In this document: positions 22,718 to 32,734 of the stretch, piece after piece | Numbering within the stretch: the stretch's first letter is position 1 | Layout of the letters: each line of letters opens with the position of its first letter | The notes under the pieces: model-generated | What the model saw: the letters and a program-made list of their open reading frames with translations, nothing else | Databases searched by the model: none | What the model was told of the DNA's origin: nothing | Program-made: the position numbers and the translations under genes | From: Blasia pusilla | Taxonomy: Eukaryota > Marchantiophyta > Marchantiopsida > Blasiales | Reading direction: 5' to 3' | NCBI GenBank assembly: GCA_050084515.1 | Contig: CM114272.1 | Coordinates: 2,480,001-2,544,000, forward strand | Length of the DNA: 64,000 bases

Positions 22718-22908
22718 GGATTAAAGAGGAGCAAATCTGCCTTGATGACAATGAGTACATTGGAGATATAGTGGAAAAATTCAAGGCAATAAAAAATCGC
22801 AACAAGGATAAGATTATTGAGTCGAAGCTGCTCTTTAAAAAGTGTATCTTTCAAGAGTCAGATCAGGTCATCGTTGAACCAAAATTTGTGCAACTCTCAT
22901 ACATTTAG
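22718..22908 (+). CDS. KCBP: KCBP exon 5 (FERM)
   Basis: Acceptor TCCCTAG. Encodes CLDDNEYIGDIVEKFKAIKN, RNKDKIIESKLLFKKCIFQE, SDQVIVEPKFVQLSYI and then TAG|GTACCA. The family reads LDDNKYIGD, FAI/FKAIKDRNKG, LFRESDE and MFVQLSYVQ at the same places. The final TAG stands where the family has Gln (CAG) before the splice donor. Confidence 0.85.
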
Positions 22909-23246
22909 GTACCAACTCATATGGATGTGTGTCAAGCTACTAATCTAATTCACCAAATCTTCCAACCCCAACATTTGAGAGTGTTTGTCTCATCTATACA
23001 TGAGTATGTTTGTGATGGCTTTTTGCTATATTGGAGAGATACTTTTTTAATGACTATGTTTAAATCATAAATCTACTTCTCTCCTATCTCACTTTAAAAA
23101 TTTTAAAAGCATAGGAGATAGCAGCTCCAACATGATCTTCCTCACGTTAATCACCTAAAAATTTGAAAGGAAAAATATGAATGGATTGCATGCAGAACTA
23201 GTATGCAATTTCTATTGAGAAATGGGTACGTGGCAAAGCCTCACCT

Positions 23247-23932
23247 TGTTAGAATACATAAGACCTTAAGAGAGGTGGTCGAAACTAAGATGCTTGATTA
23301 TGTAGTAAATTGGTTCTTGGAGCATTCTCCACACCAATATAGATTCCTTCCAAGTTGATCAAGGCACCAACAAGGGTTCACATATGTAGGAGCTCATCTC
23401 AAGATAGACTGCCTTAGAAGTAGAGTAGATGTGAATCAAAGAAGTAGGGAAGGGAGAGAGACTTACATAGTCTCCTAGAAGGGACCACTAGAAGGAAATA
23501 TGGAAGGCCAACACAACAAGAGCACGCCAACATACCATGCATAATCCAACAGACTATGAGCAAGATTGCACATCACACCAGCAGAGTAGGGGCATGCCAA
23601 TACAACGTGAGCACAATTAACATATGCATAATCAAAACTAACAAAAATAGTTTAGAAATGACTCTTTATCTAACTAAAGTGAGACTTTTAACCATGGTAA
23701 ACTTTGAACCATAGTTTGTAGAACTAACCATAGTTAAAACTAAATGAAAAAAATGTGGAAAGATTTGGAATAGCAAACAATTTCATCGCCAAAAGGCGCC
23801 CGGATTAACTCCTATTGAGGAAGTACCGCTAGATGAGTGCCATATGTGCGTTTCACATAATTTTCCCTCTGGATATGATAGCACAGATGATTTCACCGAA
23901 AAGGACGGGAATGCGAATAAGAAATCCTAACA
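23247..23932 (-). repeat. 3' LTR of the antisense copia element
   Basis: 686 bp; in + orientation starts TGTTAG and ends CTAACA, the 6-bp terminal inverted repeat typical of LTRs. The adjoining 23933-23950 (CTCCCTCTCAAAAAAAGC) is the complement of a polypurine tract. Matches 28298-28817 over ~520 bp, including AGAGGTGG, TTGGTTCTTGGAGC, GAATCAAAGAAGTAGG and GAACCATAGTTTG/CTAACCATAG. Confidence 0.85.
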
Positions 23933-24897
23933 CTCCCTCTCAAAAAAAGCTATCATGTCAATCTTGCTCAATCAATTCGTATGTTTTACATATGAAAATG
24001 ATTTGGTGAGGAAATCAACTACCATGTCTTCAATGCCTTTAGTCCCAATAAACCTTAGCTTAATCTCAATCCCCATCAAGTCTCTGATGAGGCGGTAACT
24101 AACGTTGATATGCTTAGTTCTCACATGATGAATAGGATTATTGCAGAGTGCAATATGTCATTGATTATCTCCATAAATAATTGTAGGTCCTTTGTATGGA
24201 AACCAGATAGAGAAACCTGATTAGCCACAAAAATTCCTTTCTTGCACAAGCGATGCCAATATATTTTATCTCTGTTGATAAAATAGAAACAGTTTGGTGA
24301 AGTTTACTACTTCCACTCACAACACCATTGCATAGTATGAAGACATGTCCTAATGTAGATCTTGCGGTGTCTTCACCAACAACATAATCTGATTGAGAAT
24401 GTGTGAATCCATATAATGTGTTGGAGGTTCCGAATTATATGTGATTCCCATTATTGGAGTTACCTTCAAATAGCCTAGCAATCTTTTTATCGCTTTCCAA
24501 TGTTCTTATCTTGGACTATACATGTACTTGGAAAGGATTCCCATTGTACATGATATGTCTAGTTTGGTGTAGATAGCGATATAAACCAAGCTTCCTACAA
24601 CATTTTGATAAGGAACTATAGACATATCTTTGATCTCTTTCTTAGATTTATCACAAATGGACTTGGAAAGTTTAGTTATGATTCCATAGGAGTAGAAACA
24701 TGCTCATGTTCACTCAATCCAAAATTAGCCAGGATACTCTTTGTGAAATTATCTTTATGAATTGTGATAGTACCAACCAAACGATCCCATACAATATTGA
24801 TTCCTAAGAGAACCTTTGCAGCTCACAGATCAACCATCTCAAAATCCTCTTATAGTCCACGCTTCTACTACTTCATAAACAACAAACAATCATTGAT

Positions 24898-24940
24898 CAT
24901 GAGCAAATCATCCACATAAAATATTCCGATCATAACTCAA
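24898..24940 (-). other. Copia RT active site (YVDD box)
   Basis: On the - strand GGAATATTTTATGTGGATGA reads G-I-F-Y-V-D-D and continues L-L-M-I-N-D, the catalytic Asp pair of Ty1/copia RT. The surrounding frame is broken. Confidence 0.75.
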
Positions 24941-26436
24941 TGTTTCAGAGTGTAAAAACTATGATCTGAGTCACTTCTAGTGTATCCTTGATTGGTCATA
25001 TGCTTGTCAATCTTTGAATCCTAAGCCCTTGAAGCTATTAAGTCCATAGATAGACTATACTTGATGACATAGTTTACCCTCAATTTGAAATATGGGAAGT
25101 GGTTTCATATATATCTTCTCCTCTAAGTCTCCATTGAGGAAATCTCTCTTAACATCCATGAGGTCGACTTCCCAATAATGCTACGTAGCCAATGCTAATG
25201 AAATTTTGATTGAGAAATACTTGGCAATGGGTGCAAATATCTCCTTGAAGTCAAGTCCTTCAATTTAATTGAAGCCTTGCGCCACAAGTCTAGCTTTGTA
25301 CTTGATTATCCTGATCCCTCTTGGTCTTAAAAACCCACTTACTTCCAATAACCTTCTTGCTTGGGGCAAATGGACCATTTCCCAAGTCTGATTTGATTCA
25401 TGAGACTTGAGCTTTTCATTCATAGCTTTCTCTCATAGCTCCGAATTAACACCCTCTTATGCCTCCTTTAAAGATATAGGATATAGGGTCAACTTCATGA
25501 ATTTTTGGAGTAGAACCAATCATAACATTGAATTGAGGGCAAAAATCTATGAGTTTTTGTTACTCACTTTGTGTGTTTTGGATCAAGAATTCTTGATCAA
25601 ATCCAAACCTCAATCATAGGCTGCTTAGCAATATTGTCTCTTCTTTGATACACATGGGTGTATTCCTCAAGGGGAGTGACCACTTTAGTGGTAAGTCCTT
25701 CATCTATCCGCAAAGAAGTAGAGGGGAGATCTGCATTTTCTTCTTTCACTTCTTCAAGCACATAATCAGAAGTAGTAACAAGATTGGCGACCAACTCCTC
25801 AAACACATAACTTGGAACTTGATTTTCATCGAAGATAACACCACTACTCTTGATAATCTTCTTGGTGGCAAGTTCTTACATAAGATATCCCTTGCAACCT
25901 AGCTGAAGGCCAAGATGTAAGATCTAGGATCCAATTTCTTTCTCTACTACTTGGGAATAAGAACAAAAGCTTCGACAAAAAATATCCGAATCATAAACAG
26001 ATGACCATACCTCTTATATCTAAGATTATGCACGAGATTTTTAGAAGATTTTCATACTTGTTTTCCTCAAACCAATATCCTTTGCTTAACTTGGAATCAC
26101 CAAGCATGCAATTTGTCTTAATAACTAGTGTACGGTTTAGACTCTCTGCCACTCCATTTTTTTGAGGAAAATCACTTGTTGGAGATTTATAGGTAAAGCC
26201 TTTTTCAACAAGATACCTCTCAAAGTCCTAGTTGAAGAATTTTACATCTCCGTCACATCTGAAGATCTTGACTTTCTTCCTAGTTTGAACTCTTCACTTT
26301 GAGAGGGAACATAAAAGATTTCCTTGTACAATCATAAAAAAAAGAGACATAATATAAGGCTTCTCTAAGGGACTTAATCTCAAAAGTACTAGAGACGTCA
26401 TTATGGATCGAGCCAAGCTTGGGCAGAAACCTACAC

Positions 26437-26756
26437 CAAGGTTGCATGGAAACGGACATGTCCGTACATGTTCTCGGAAAGGCCCAGCCCACACTTGAGC
26501 TCACCCAGAGCCCACCCAAGAGCCCATTGCGTGGGTAGACCTAGAATGATGGTGCCCGCTCCCGTTGCAAGGCCCGCAATCAAGCCTGCAAGGCGGGATT
26601 GGTTCCCATGGGGGGGCTCAAGCCTGCGCAGGGCTTGCATGCGGGCATGCATGTCTGGGCCCGCATGCAAGCATTTAGGATTTGGGCCAGCCCGCCCCCA
26701 ACATGCCATGGCATGTTGGGGGCGGGTTTAGGTCACGGTTGCCCGGGGCAACCGTG
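26437..26756 (+). mobile_element. hAT-type miniature element (MITE), GC-rich
   Basis: Left end CAAGGTTGCATGG; right end reads CACGGTTGCCC on the - strand. Flanked by 8-bp target duplications with one mismatch, ACCTACAC (26429-26436) and ACCTAGAC (26757-26764), as expected for hAT transposition. The 320-bp body is GC-rich and palindromic and has no transposase. It interrupts the integrase region of the copia element; the open frames across it on both strands are not genes. Confidence 0.75.
26691..26726. repeat. Perfect 36-bp palindrome with no spacer
   Basis: Left arm CCCGCCCCCAACATGCCA is followed immediately by its exact reverse complement TGGCATGTTGGGGGCGGG. Can extrude as a cruciform. Confidence 0.97.
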
Positions 26757-26760
26757 ACCT
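26730..26760. repeat. Perfect 31-bp palindrome spanning the MITE right end
   Basis: AGGTCACGGTTGCCC, one G, then GGGCAACCGTGACCT. The right arm contains the MITE terminus (to 26756) plus ACCT of the flanking target duplication, so the left arm is an inverted copy of the element end together with host bases. Confidence 0.97.
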
Positions 26761-27868
26761 AGACCCTGATCTTGTAGGAAAATTTCTCTTGTTATGTTAT
26801 TCCTTGATATAGAATTTGTAAGGAAATTGAGAAAGAAAAGTGAACTTTGTATCTATGGTAACTTGTTGAAGTTGCCTCATATCTTCTCCACTCAAATGCC
26901 CCAACCTTCTTTGCTAGAGTCGCAAAGTTGACTCAACTTTGGCAAGGTTGGTCTTGGCCTTCATGGTACAAGTTCCATCTAAGTGGTAAGAAGATCGATC
27001 CACATGGGCACAAGCAAGAATAAGCCATCACTTGACCTATCTAGTTGAGGAAAAAATATACTTCAATTTTGTCAAGCCTAAAATTGATGCCATCATTTCT
27101 CAGTTATGTAGTTGCAATTGTGTAAATTCATATGATATAGGACATATGTTAGCTTAATGACGTTGGTGTCATTCCCAACCTTTGTGTAGATGGTTGTACT
27201 CCCACTCATTGATATGATGTAGAGAACTTCATTGGAAATGAGACAATGAATGGTGTTATACCACATATTTCATTAAGCATTTCTATCTCTTCATATATGT
27301 CCAAACGAAGACATGGACAACATGTTGGATTCAAAAGACCCACTTTTTTTTAGAGTCTTCACAGTATTGATAGATGGGTGCGCATGTCGTTTTATTTTTA
27401 ATGTTTACTTATTGATCTCCCCCTGCTCTACCTCAAACTTGATTCTCTTGAAACAATCCAAGGCAATATACCTAGTAGTTTCACAAAATATGCAGATGAG
27501 GTGAGATGGAAACTTCTTCTTCTTCTTCACCTTCTCCTCCTTCTTACTTGTAGTTTTTCTTGTGCTCTTTATCTTAGAACTTGATATAAAGTTTATTTGA
27601 TCATATTCACACTCGTGGATATGATGGTTAGTGTTCTCCTTATATTGGGTCACACCAATAGCATACTCCATAGTTAATGTAGAGGCTGCTCTCTCATGTA
27701 CCATGTTTAATGATAACACATACTTCCTACTAAGCGTCACACAAAGCACACCTACTTTCTAATTTTCATCCATAAGTAGGCCTAAAGAAATAAGGGCATG
27801 AAGATAAATTTTTACGAGATCAATTCGATGAGAGATCAATACAATCAGAGATGGGGTCTCTCTATAAC

Positions 27869-28177
27869 CATGGTTGCACAAAAATGGACAAGTCCTTCCT
27901 TAGGACGTATATGGACGGAAAGGTCTGGACAAGTCTGGAATGGGTTCCAAGAGGTGGGATCCACACTTTTAGTCCATGATGGAATTCAAGGCAAGGATGA
28001 GAGAAGCAATGAGGGAGGAGGGAGTGGAGGTGGAGGGAGGAAGAAATGGGGGAGTATGGAACAGGAAGGCAAGTAAAGAGAATGAGAAAAAAGGAAAATG
28101 TGGGGCCCATATGGACAAGTCCTCCCATAAGACGGACATAAGTCCACGGACACGGACTTTGTCTACATGCAACCTTG
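27869..28177 (+). mobile_element. hAT-type miniature element (MITE)
   Basis: 309 bp. Ends: CATGGTTGCACAAAAATGG on the left; the right end reads CAAGGTTGCATGTAGACAAA on the - strand. Flanking 8-bp duplications TCTATAAC (27861-27868) and TCTATAAT (28178-28185), one mismatch. Subterminal GGACAAGTCC / GGACTT-type repeats are present at both ends. No transposase. Inserted into the gag region of the copia element, splitting the reading around NATTSLLENWQKLGNLRHYG. Confidence 0.8.
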
Positions 28178-28297
28178 TCTATAATGGTCTCTCCATAATG
28201 CCTAAGGTTTCCTAGCTTCTGCCAATTTTCGAGTAAGCTAGTAGTGGCATTTGTAGCATAAACCCTTGTCCAAAGCCTCTGCATGGTACAACAACAT

Positions 28298-28817
28298 ATT
28301 CTAAGAATACACAAAACCTGACAAGAGGTGGTTAAAACAAAGATCTAGAGTAGGTAGTAGATTGGTTCTTGGAGCGTTCTTTACACCAATACACATTGCT
28401 TTTTAATTGATAAGGCACCATCAAAGGTTCAGGTAGATAGGAGCTAATCCCACGATAGAGTGCCTTAGAGGCCATGTGTATTGAAATTAGCTCCTACATA
28501 CTTGAACAAAGTAAAAGTGAATCAAAGAAGTAGGAAAAGAAGAGAATGTTACATAGTTTCCTAGAAGGGGCTAATAGAAGGGAAGGTGGAAGGGCAACCA
28601 CACCATGTATAAGCTTGCACACTATGAGCAAGTTAGGATAAAGGGGCAAGTCATCACAACATGAGCACAATTAACATAACCAAAACTAACAAGAATAGTT
28701 AAGAAATAACTAGTAATCTAACTAAAATGAGAGACTTGCAACCAACGTAAAATTCCAACCATAGTTTGCAAAACTAACCATAGTTAAAAAAAATGGACGA
28801 AAGATTTGGAATAGCAT
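28298..28817 (-). repeat. 5' LTR remnant of the antisense copia element
   Basis: Corresponds to 23247-23776 of the 3' LTR; similarity stops at 28817 where the sequence becomes CTATACTATATATATG. The expected initiator-Met primer site beside it (GCCTCTGCATGGTACAAC on the + strand at ~28275) is recognisable at best as a degraded version. Confidence 0.75.
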
Positions 28818-28984
28818 ACTATACTATATATATGATGCATTTAATAGAGAAAATTTTTGATTACTCTATATATATGTAGGTGTGGTGGTTTATGGTCCAA
28901 ATTTCCATCAATGTGAGGCAAAAGAATCTTAGAATTTAGTATCTATAATCACTCTAAATTATATTAAATCCAACTGCCTTGCAG

Positions 28985-29073
28985 TTCTAGCATGACTACA
29001 ACCTAGGAAACTATCCCGTTGAAAACAACGATGTAGCTCAATTTGCAGCCCTGCAAATTATGGCAAAGATGGG
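28985..29073 (+). CDS. KCBP: KCBP exon 6 (FERM)
   Basis: Acceptor TTGCAG at 28979-28984. Reads F, stop TAG (28988), then HDYNLGNYPVENNDVAQFAA and LQIMAKMG. The family has LQHDY-x-LGNYPVG at this place, so the TAG replaces a Gln codon. Ending at GG|GTCTAG (29073) leaves phase 2, which fits exon 7; that donor is weak and the end is uncertain. Confidence 0.8.
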
Positions 29074-29465
29074 GTCTAGTACAAATATGACGTAGTAATT
29101 GCCCCTCCAATTCTACCATCTCTTCCCTTCACTTGCAGCTCCAGCATTGGAAACATATTTGCAGTCTATACTACATGGCAGCCTGTTATTCCATTGAGAT
29201 TATTTGGGTCTGTGTACCACAATTATATGAGTTTATATTCAGGTAGCCATTGGTTCCATCAACACTCTTTGGGTTGATAAATATATCATCTCAAAGAGTC
29301 CATTCTGCAATCGTGCTAGTCTAATCAACTTATTACCCTCTTGGTATGGTTTTGAGTTGGATTTAAACGCTCTCCATCTCTAGATGTTACAACAAAATTC
29401 TAAGCGGCGTCGATCGTCAGAAGTTGATGTGGGTGTGAGTCTTGGTTGCTTTCTTTACTTTGTAG
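29074..29465. other. KCBP intron, no feature
   Basis: AT-rich with a CTTTGTAG acceptor at its right end. Nothing else seen. Confidence 0.5.
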
Positions 29466-29568
29466 GGATTGGAGTGAGCTTTTGGATCGGATACTACCCA
29501 AGTAAATGGCAATGAGCAAACCCAAGAAAGAGTGGGAGACTGATATTATTGCCCGACATGGGATAATG
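29466..29568 (+). CDS. KCBP: KCBP exon 7 (FERM)
   Basis: First base completes a codon from exon 6, then DWSELLDRILPK, stop TAA (29503), MAMSKPKKEWETDIIARHGI and M, ending ATG|GTACGC in phase 0. Family blocks IDWTSLLERFLPRQ and KREWELDILARY match; the stop is at the Gln position. Confidence 0.85.
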
Positions 29569-30114
29569 GTACGCTTAATAAAAAATCTCAAGAATTTAGA
29601 TTTTTAGGTCTTGGTCTTGACATAATATCGACAATTCTTTATAGAGCTCAGATTTGAGCTCCAAGATCTTATTGACGAAGAGGGGGTTTGATGTCCAATT
29701 TGCAATGGGGCTCAGTTCTAAGTTTGATGGAGATTGGATCTGACCTTCTTCTTGAGAGCACATTAATAATAACTTACCCAAATGGAGGGGAAATGAGGGA
29801 GGGATATTTGTAGTCTACAATTAGGGAACTCAATTATGAATGTGCGAGATTTTGAATTAAAACCTTTTCATGAAAAGCATGAAGCATAAAAACTTAAGGC
29901 GGAATCATGCAAATTAGATTTCTAGTTTCCTCTATTTTTTTTAAATCTCTCATTTCATCATCATTCCCCATACCTTTGATGTAAACGACCTTCCAATTTG
30001 TGTTTGGAACCTAGAGTGAGAATGATGGATCTTAAGAAAGTGTGAAATGAGGACTTTGGAGAGATTTTTTGAAATTGCAAATGGCAAATAATGCTATTTC
30101 GTTTCATGCAACAG

Positions 30115-30267
30115 AGCCATTTATCGAAGGATGATGCAAGGCAACAATTTTTGTGCATCCTAAGATCATTGCAATACGGAAACTCTTTATTTTTCAATCT
30201 TCACAAGTCTAATGACCAAATTAGGATTTTTCCAAAAGAGATTGTCATGGACATTAACAAACAAGGG
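30115..30267 (+). CDS. KCBP: KCBP exon 8 (FERM), intact
   Basis: Acceptor CATGCAACAG; 51 codons in phase 0 at both ends: SHLSKDDARQQFLCILRSLQ, YGNSLFFNLHKSNDQIRIFP, KEIVMDINKQG, then donor GTGAGT. Matches TKDDARQQFLRILKALPYGN and GINKRG of the family almost residue for residue. No lesion. Confidence 0.9.
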
Positions 30268-30757
30268 GTGAGTGAAAATTGGAGCATCTAGCTAGAAGTT
30301 GAAGGAGCTAGATTTTGTGGATGAATGCTTGGATTTTCTCATAAGTTTTCCACAATCTGGTTGGATTTTGCTTGCATAGGTAGCACTAATTTCTTGACAC
30401 CCAAAGAAAAGGTGTATGATATATTGATTGATGAGAATGTATTAATATCATGTGAAATATTTTTCAAACTAATATCTTACCTTCACGGCCATCCTCTAGA
30501 AAAACTTCGAGCTTTTTTGTACTCTAGAAATATAACTAATGTGATTTCACTTGTAGCTTGAGAAACTTTAGTTGTTGGTTTGTGGAGTTTTAGCTCAAAA
30601 GTTGGTTCCAAGTAACTACATCGAGAAACTTGTTGTTTTTAGAATTCTATGTGAGTACTTGATTCCATGCTCTTTTCCTTGTATCTAGGTTGATAAACTT
30701 GTAGGACTATGGAATAATAGAGTATATTATTATGTGAACTTTGGATTGCAATTTCAG

Positions 30758-30904
30758 ATGCACTTCTTTCATGCAATGCCAAAACAATATTTGCGTTCAG
30801 TAGAGTTGAGGGATATTATGTAGTTTGGAAGCAATACCACTAGAATATTCTTGAAGATGAGAGTATCTAATGTGTTGCACAACTTCCTATTTGAAACCAA
30901 ACAG
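30758..30904 (+). CDS. KCBP: KCBP exon 9 (FERM)
   Basis: Acceptor AATTTCAG; 49 codons, phase 0 at both ends: MHFFHAMPKQYLRSVELRDI, M, stop TAG (30821), FGSNTTRIFLKMRVSNVLHN, FLFETKQ, donor CAG|GTATTT. The family has VHFFRPVPKEYLHSAELRDI, MQFGSSNT and FQFETKQ; the stop is at the Gln position. Confidence 0.9.
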
Positions 30905-31458
30905 GTATTTGAATCCTCTTGTAATCATATAATGCTCGTATCATCCTCATATGATGTTTGAGAAAAAATTGTAAGAATACAGTTGAAATGTAGCAATATC
31001 TATCCATCTTCTCATCTTCCCCATTAAAGCTCTATTGCCTACCCACTTCATTGGAGCCACGGTGTTAATAGGATTCATTTTCTTGTTGTGGTTACTTGAG
31101 TTTTCATAGATTAAGCCCAAATTGCTTCCGCATGTATTTAGATCTTTTGTCTTCCTCCCTTGAATTTATGGGTCCAGGAGTTGTCATAACTATGGGTATT
31201 AGAGTCTCCTTGAGTTCTACCCAAATTGCAACTGGAGATTTTGGATTGAAATCACGTATTAAATTTTCTCTTCTTCTCTTGTGCCCTTGCTCAAGAGACT
31301 CTCAAGATTCATAAAAGAAATCTATGGTTGAGTCTTGTACAACCTTCTCTTCTACGTAAATCAACAGTTGTGCCATAGCTAAGTCAATGGATGAGGGAAC
31401 CATCTGCAATCTAAGAAGGTCCCCACTCTCCAATATGAATGTGTTGGATTTCTTGCAA

Positions 31459-31626
31459 GGTGAAGATATATGTGTAGCATTGCAAATACACATCACTGAT
31501 ATGATGTTGAGACGGAACTCAAGAAATCGTAACTTGACTCTTGGAGCTCAAGTAAGTGAAGTGTATGAGAAGCATGTGCAAGATCTCAAGAAGCTTTTGG
31601 CTGAATCCCAAGCAAAAATTGACTAG
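31459..31626 (+). CDS. KCBP: KCBP exon 10 (end of FERM, start of coiled coil)
   Basis: GEDICVALQIHITDMMLRRN, SRNRNLTLGAQVSEVYEKHV, QDLKKLLAESQAKID, then TAG|GTAAGA. The family reads GEEICVALQTHINDVMLRR and FEVYEKRLQDL here. The acceptor TTGCAAG overlaps the first Gly codon by one base, so either one base was lost or splicing differs. The diverged copy at ~32.9 kb has GAG where this one has the stop. Confidence 0.85.
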   Translation, partial: GEDICVALQIHITDMMLRRNSRNRNLTLGAQVSEVYEKHVQDLKKLLAESQAKID

Positions 31627-31648
31627 GTAAGATAGATATCAACGCACC

Positions 31649-31862
31649 CATGTGCCGGAGTGTTTGAGAGGCCAAATTTCAATTTCCATGGAGTTGGTGA
31701 GGAAGTATTCAATGGGCATCCATGTGCCGGAGTGTTTGAGAGGCCAAATTTCAATTTAGATGGAGTTAGTGAGGAAGTGTTCAATGGGCATCCATGTGCC
31801 GGAGTGTTTGAGAGGCCAGATTTCAATTTCGATGGAGTTAGTGAGGAAGTGTTCAATGTCTT
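31649..31862 (+). repeat. 72-bp tandem repeat, three copies
   Basis: TGTGCCGGAGTGTTTGAGAG starts at 31651, 31723 and 31795: period exactly 72 (24 codons), copies about 95% alike. Open on both strands (+: AGVFERPNFNF...GVSEEVFNGHP). It directly follows exon 10's donor, so it is probably intronic. A diverged single copy is near 32915. Confidence 0.95.
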
Positions 31863-32396
31863 GTTCTAGTTTGCAGGAATGCTTTGAGCTCTTGACATCG
31901 CGAGCCCATTCATACACACAGCAAACCCGTTTCCCAAATCTTAATTGCACAAGATTCTACCAGCAAAGCTTTCATCACACGAATCTTGATCAATGAGGAG
32001 CCAGTTTTGAATTTGGTAATGGTAGCACTAACAAACAAAAAGTCTTATCTACCAAAAGAGTGAGGAAAGAAATGCAAGACTGCTAAATCTTGCTTTTGCA
32101 ATGCAGCGACCCCGATAACACGATCTCATTCCCATACCCGGAAAAGTTTTTTCCAAAAGCTTGATTAATTAGACAGGATTCCACCAACCTCTCAAGATGG
32201 GACTCTTGATCTTGTTGGGTGTGAGTTTTGGTTTTGGTGATCATCACACTTACACACAAGAAATAATATTTAGCAACAAAGTGAAAAGAAAAGTGCAAGA
32301 ATGCTTGGAATGGTTTATTCCTCCCCCCTTTGGCTCTTTCTTGTAGCCAACCCCCATTCAGATTCTCACAATTGAGCTCTTGGAAAATCGTTGCAG

Positions 32397-32468
32397 TTTA
32401 CAGAGGAGCTGAAAGAGAGGGATAAGAGGGAGAAAGGGCTGGTGGAAGAACAAGCAAGCTTAAAGAGG
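32397..32468 (+). CDS. Possible KCBP coiled-coil exon
   Basis: After a GTTGCAG acceptor the frame reads TEELKERDKREKGLVEEQAS and LKR, a charged heptad-like helix of the kind that follows FERM in KCBP. No good donor follows, and the charged composition makes chance resemblance easy. Confidence 0.3.
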
Positions 32469-32734
32469 GGTTCTTCTCTTTAGGCTACGTCCAAAAGATC
32501 AGGCACACTTGGAGCTCTTAAAGATAGATGGAATGTCTAAGCACTTGGAGGACATGAAGCTGACTTTGCAAGTCCATTGAACTCCATAGAATCTTTGAGC
32601 TCCTTGCATGAGCATGATCCTCTGGGATTTTTTTTCGTGAAGTAGATACTTCCAACACTCGCAATGGGATTTACAAATGGTTGTTACGGTCAAACTACCC
32701 AACTCAAAAATTGGATTTCCTCCAGAACGTAGAT

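Larger units (their letters stand above)
23247..28817 (-). mobile_element. Ty1/copia retrotransposon inside the KCBP intron, antisense to the gene
   Basis: Bounded by direct repeats: left (3') LTR 23247-23932 and right (5') LTR remnant ~28298-28817. Read on the - strand: gag with a zinc-knuckle CIFCETTRYIALDC (~27470), GAG-pre-integrase RRLGHLSGEDMRQL (~26930), integrase ending SFFYDCTRKSFMFPLK (~26310), RT with intact YVDDLLMIN (~24915), and the RNase H end DMVVDFLTKSFSYVKHTN just before the polypurine tract TTTTTTTGAGAGGGAG. Frames are heavily broken. The 5' LTR has lost about 155 bp of its U3 end. Two hAT-type miniature elements (26437-26756, 27869-28177) inserted later. Confidence 0.8.
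18391..31626 (+). pseudogene. KCBP: KCBP/ZWICHEL-like kinesin: MyTH4-FERM portion, intron-containing, decayed
   Basis: Ten exons spread over 13 kb follow the order of kinesin-like calmodulin-binding protein, a minus-end-directed kinesin-14 of green plants with an N-terminal MyTH4-FERM tail, coiled coil, C-terminal motor and calmodulin-binding helix; in Arabidopsis (ZWICHEL) it shapes trichomes. Here exons 1-4 give the N-terminus and MyTH4, exons 5-10 the FERM region and the start of the coiled coil. Most junctions have GT-AG (one GC-AG) sites and compatible phases. One exon between 20752 and 22718 was not found, and the motor is absent from the window. Lesions: stops at 20545, 20750, 22906, 28988, 29503, 30821 and 31624, a frameshift and ~10-codon loss in exon 4, and a one-base offset at the exon 10 acceptor. 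Because introns remain, this is a decayed genomic copy, not a retrocopy. Confidence 0.85.

Noticed and set aside
26280-26731. Proteins encoded over the GC-rich block on both strands
   Set aside because: The block is a non-coding MITE inserted in copia; frames are due to low stop-codon density in GC-rich DNA.
20545-31626. Alternative nuclear code with TAA/TAG as glutamine
   Set aside because: The well-preserved non-LTR ORF has no TAR codons in ~1,168, copia stops include Trp positions, and KCBP exon 4 is frameshifted; ordinary decay with C-to-T bias explains it better. Kept only as a testable alternative.
31649-31862. 24-codon repeat as leucine-rich repeats
   Set aside because: The period fits LRRs, but neither strand has the LxxLxLxxN spacing.
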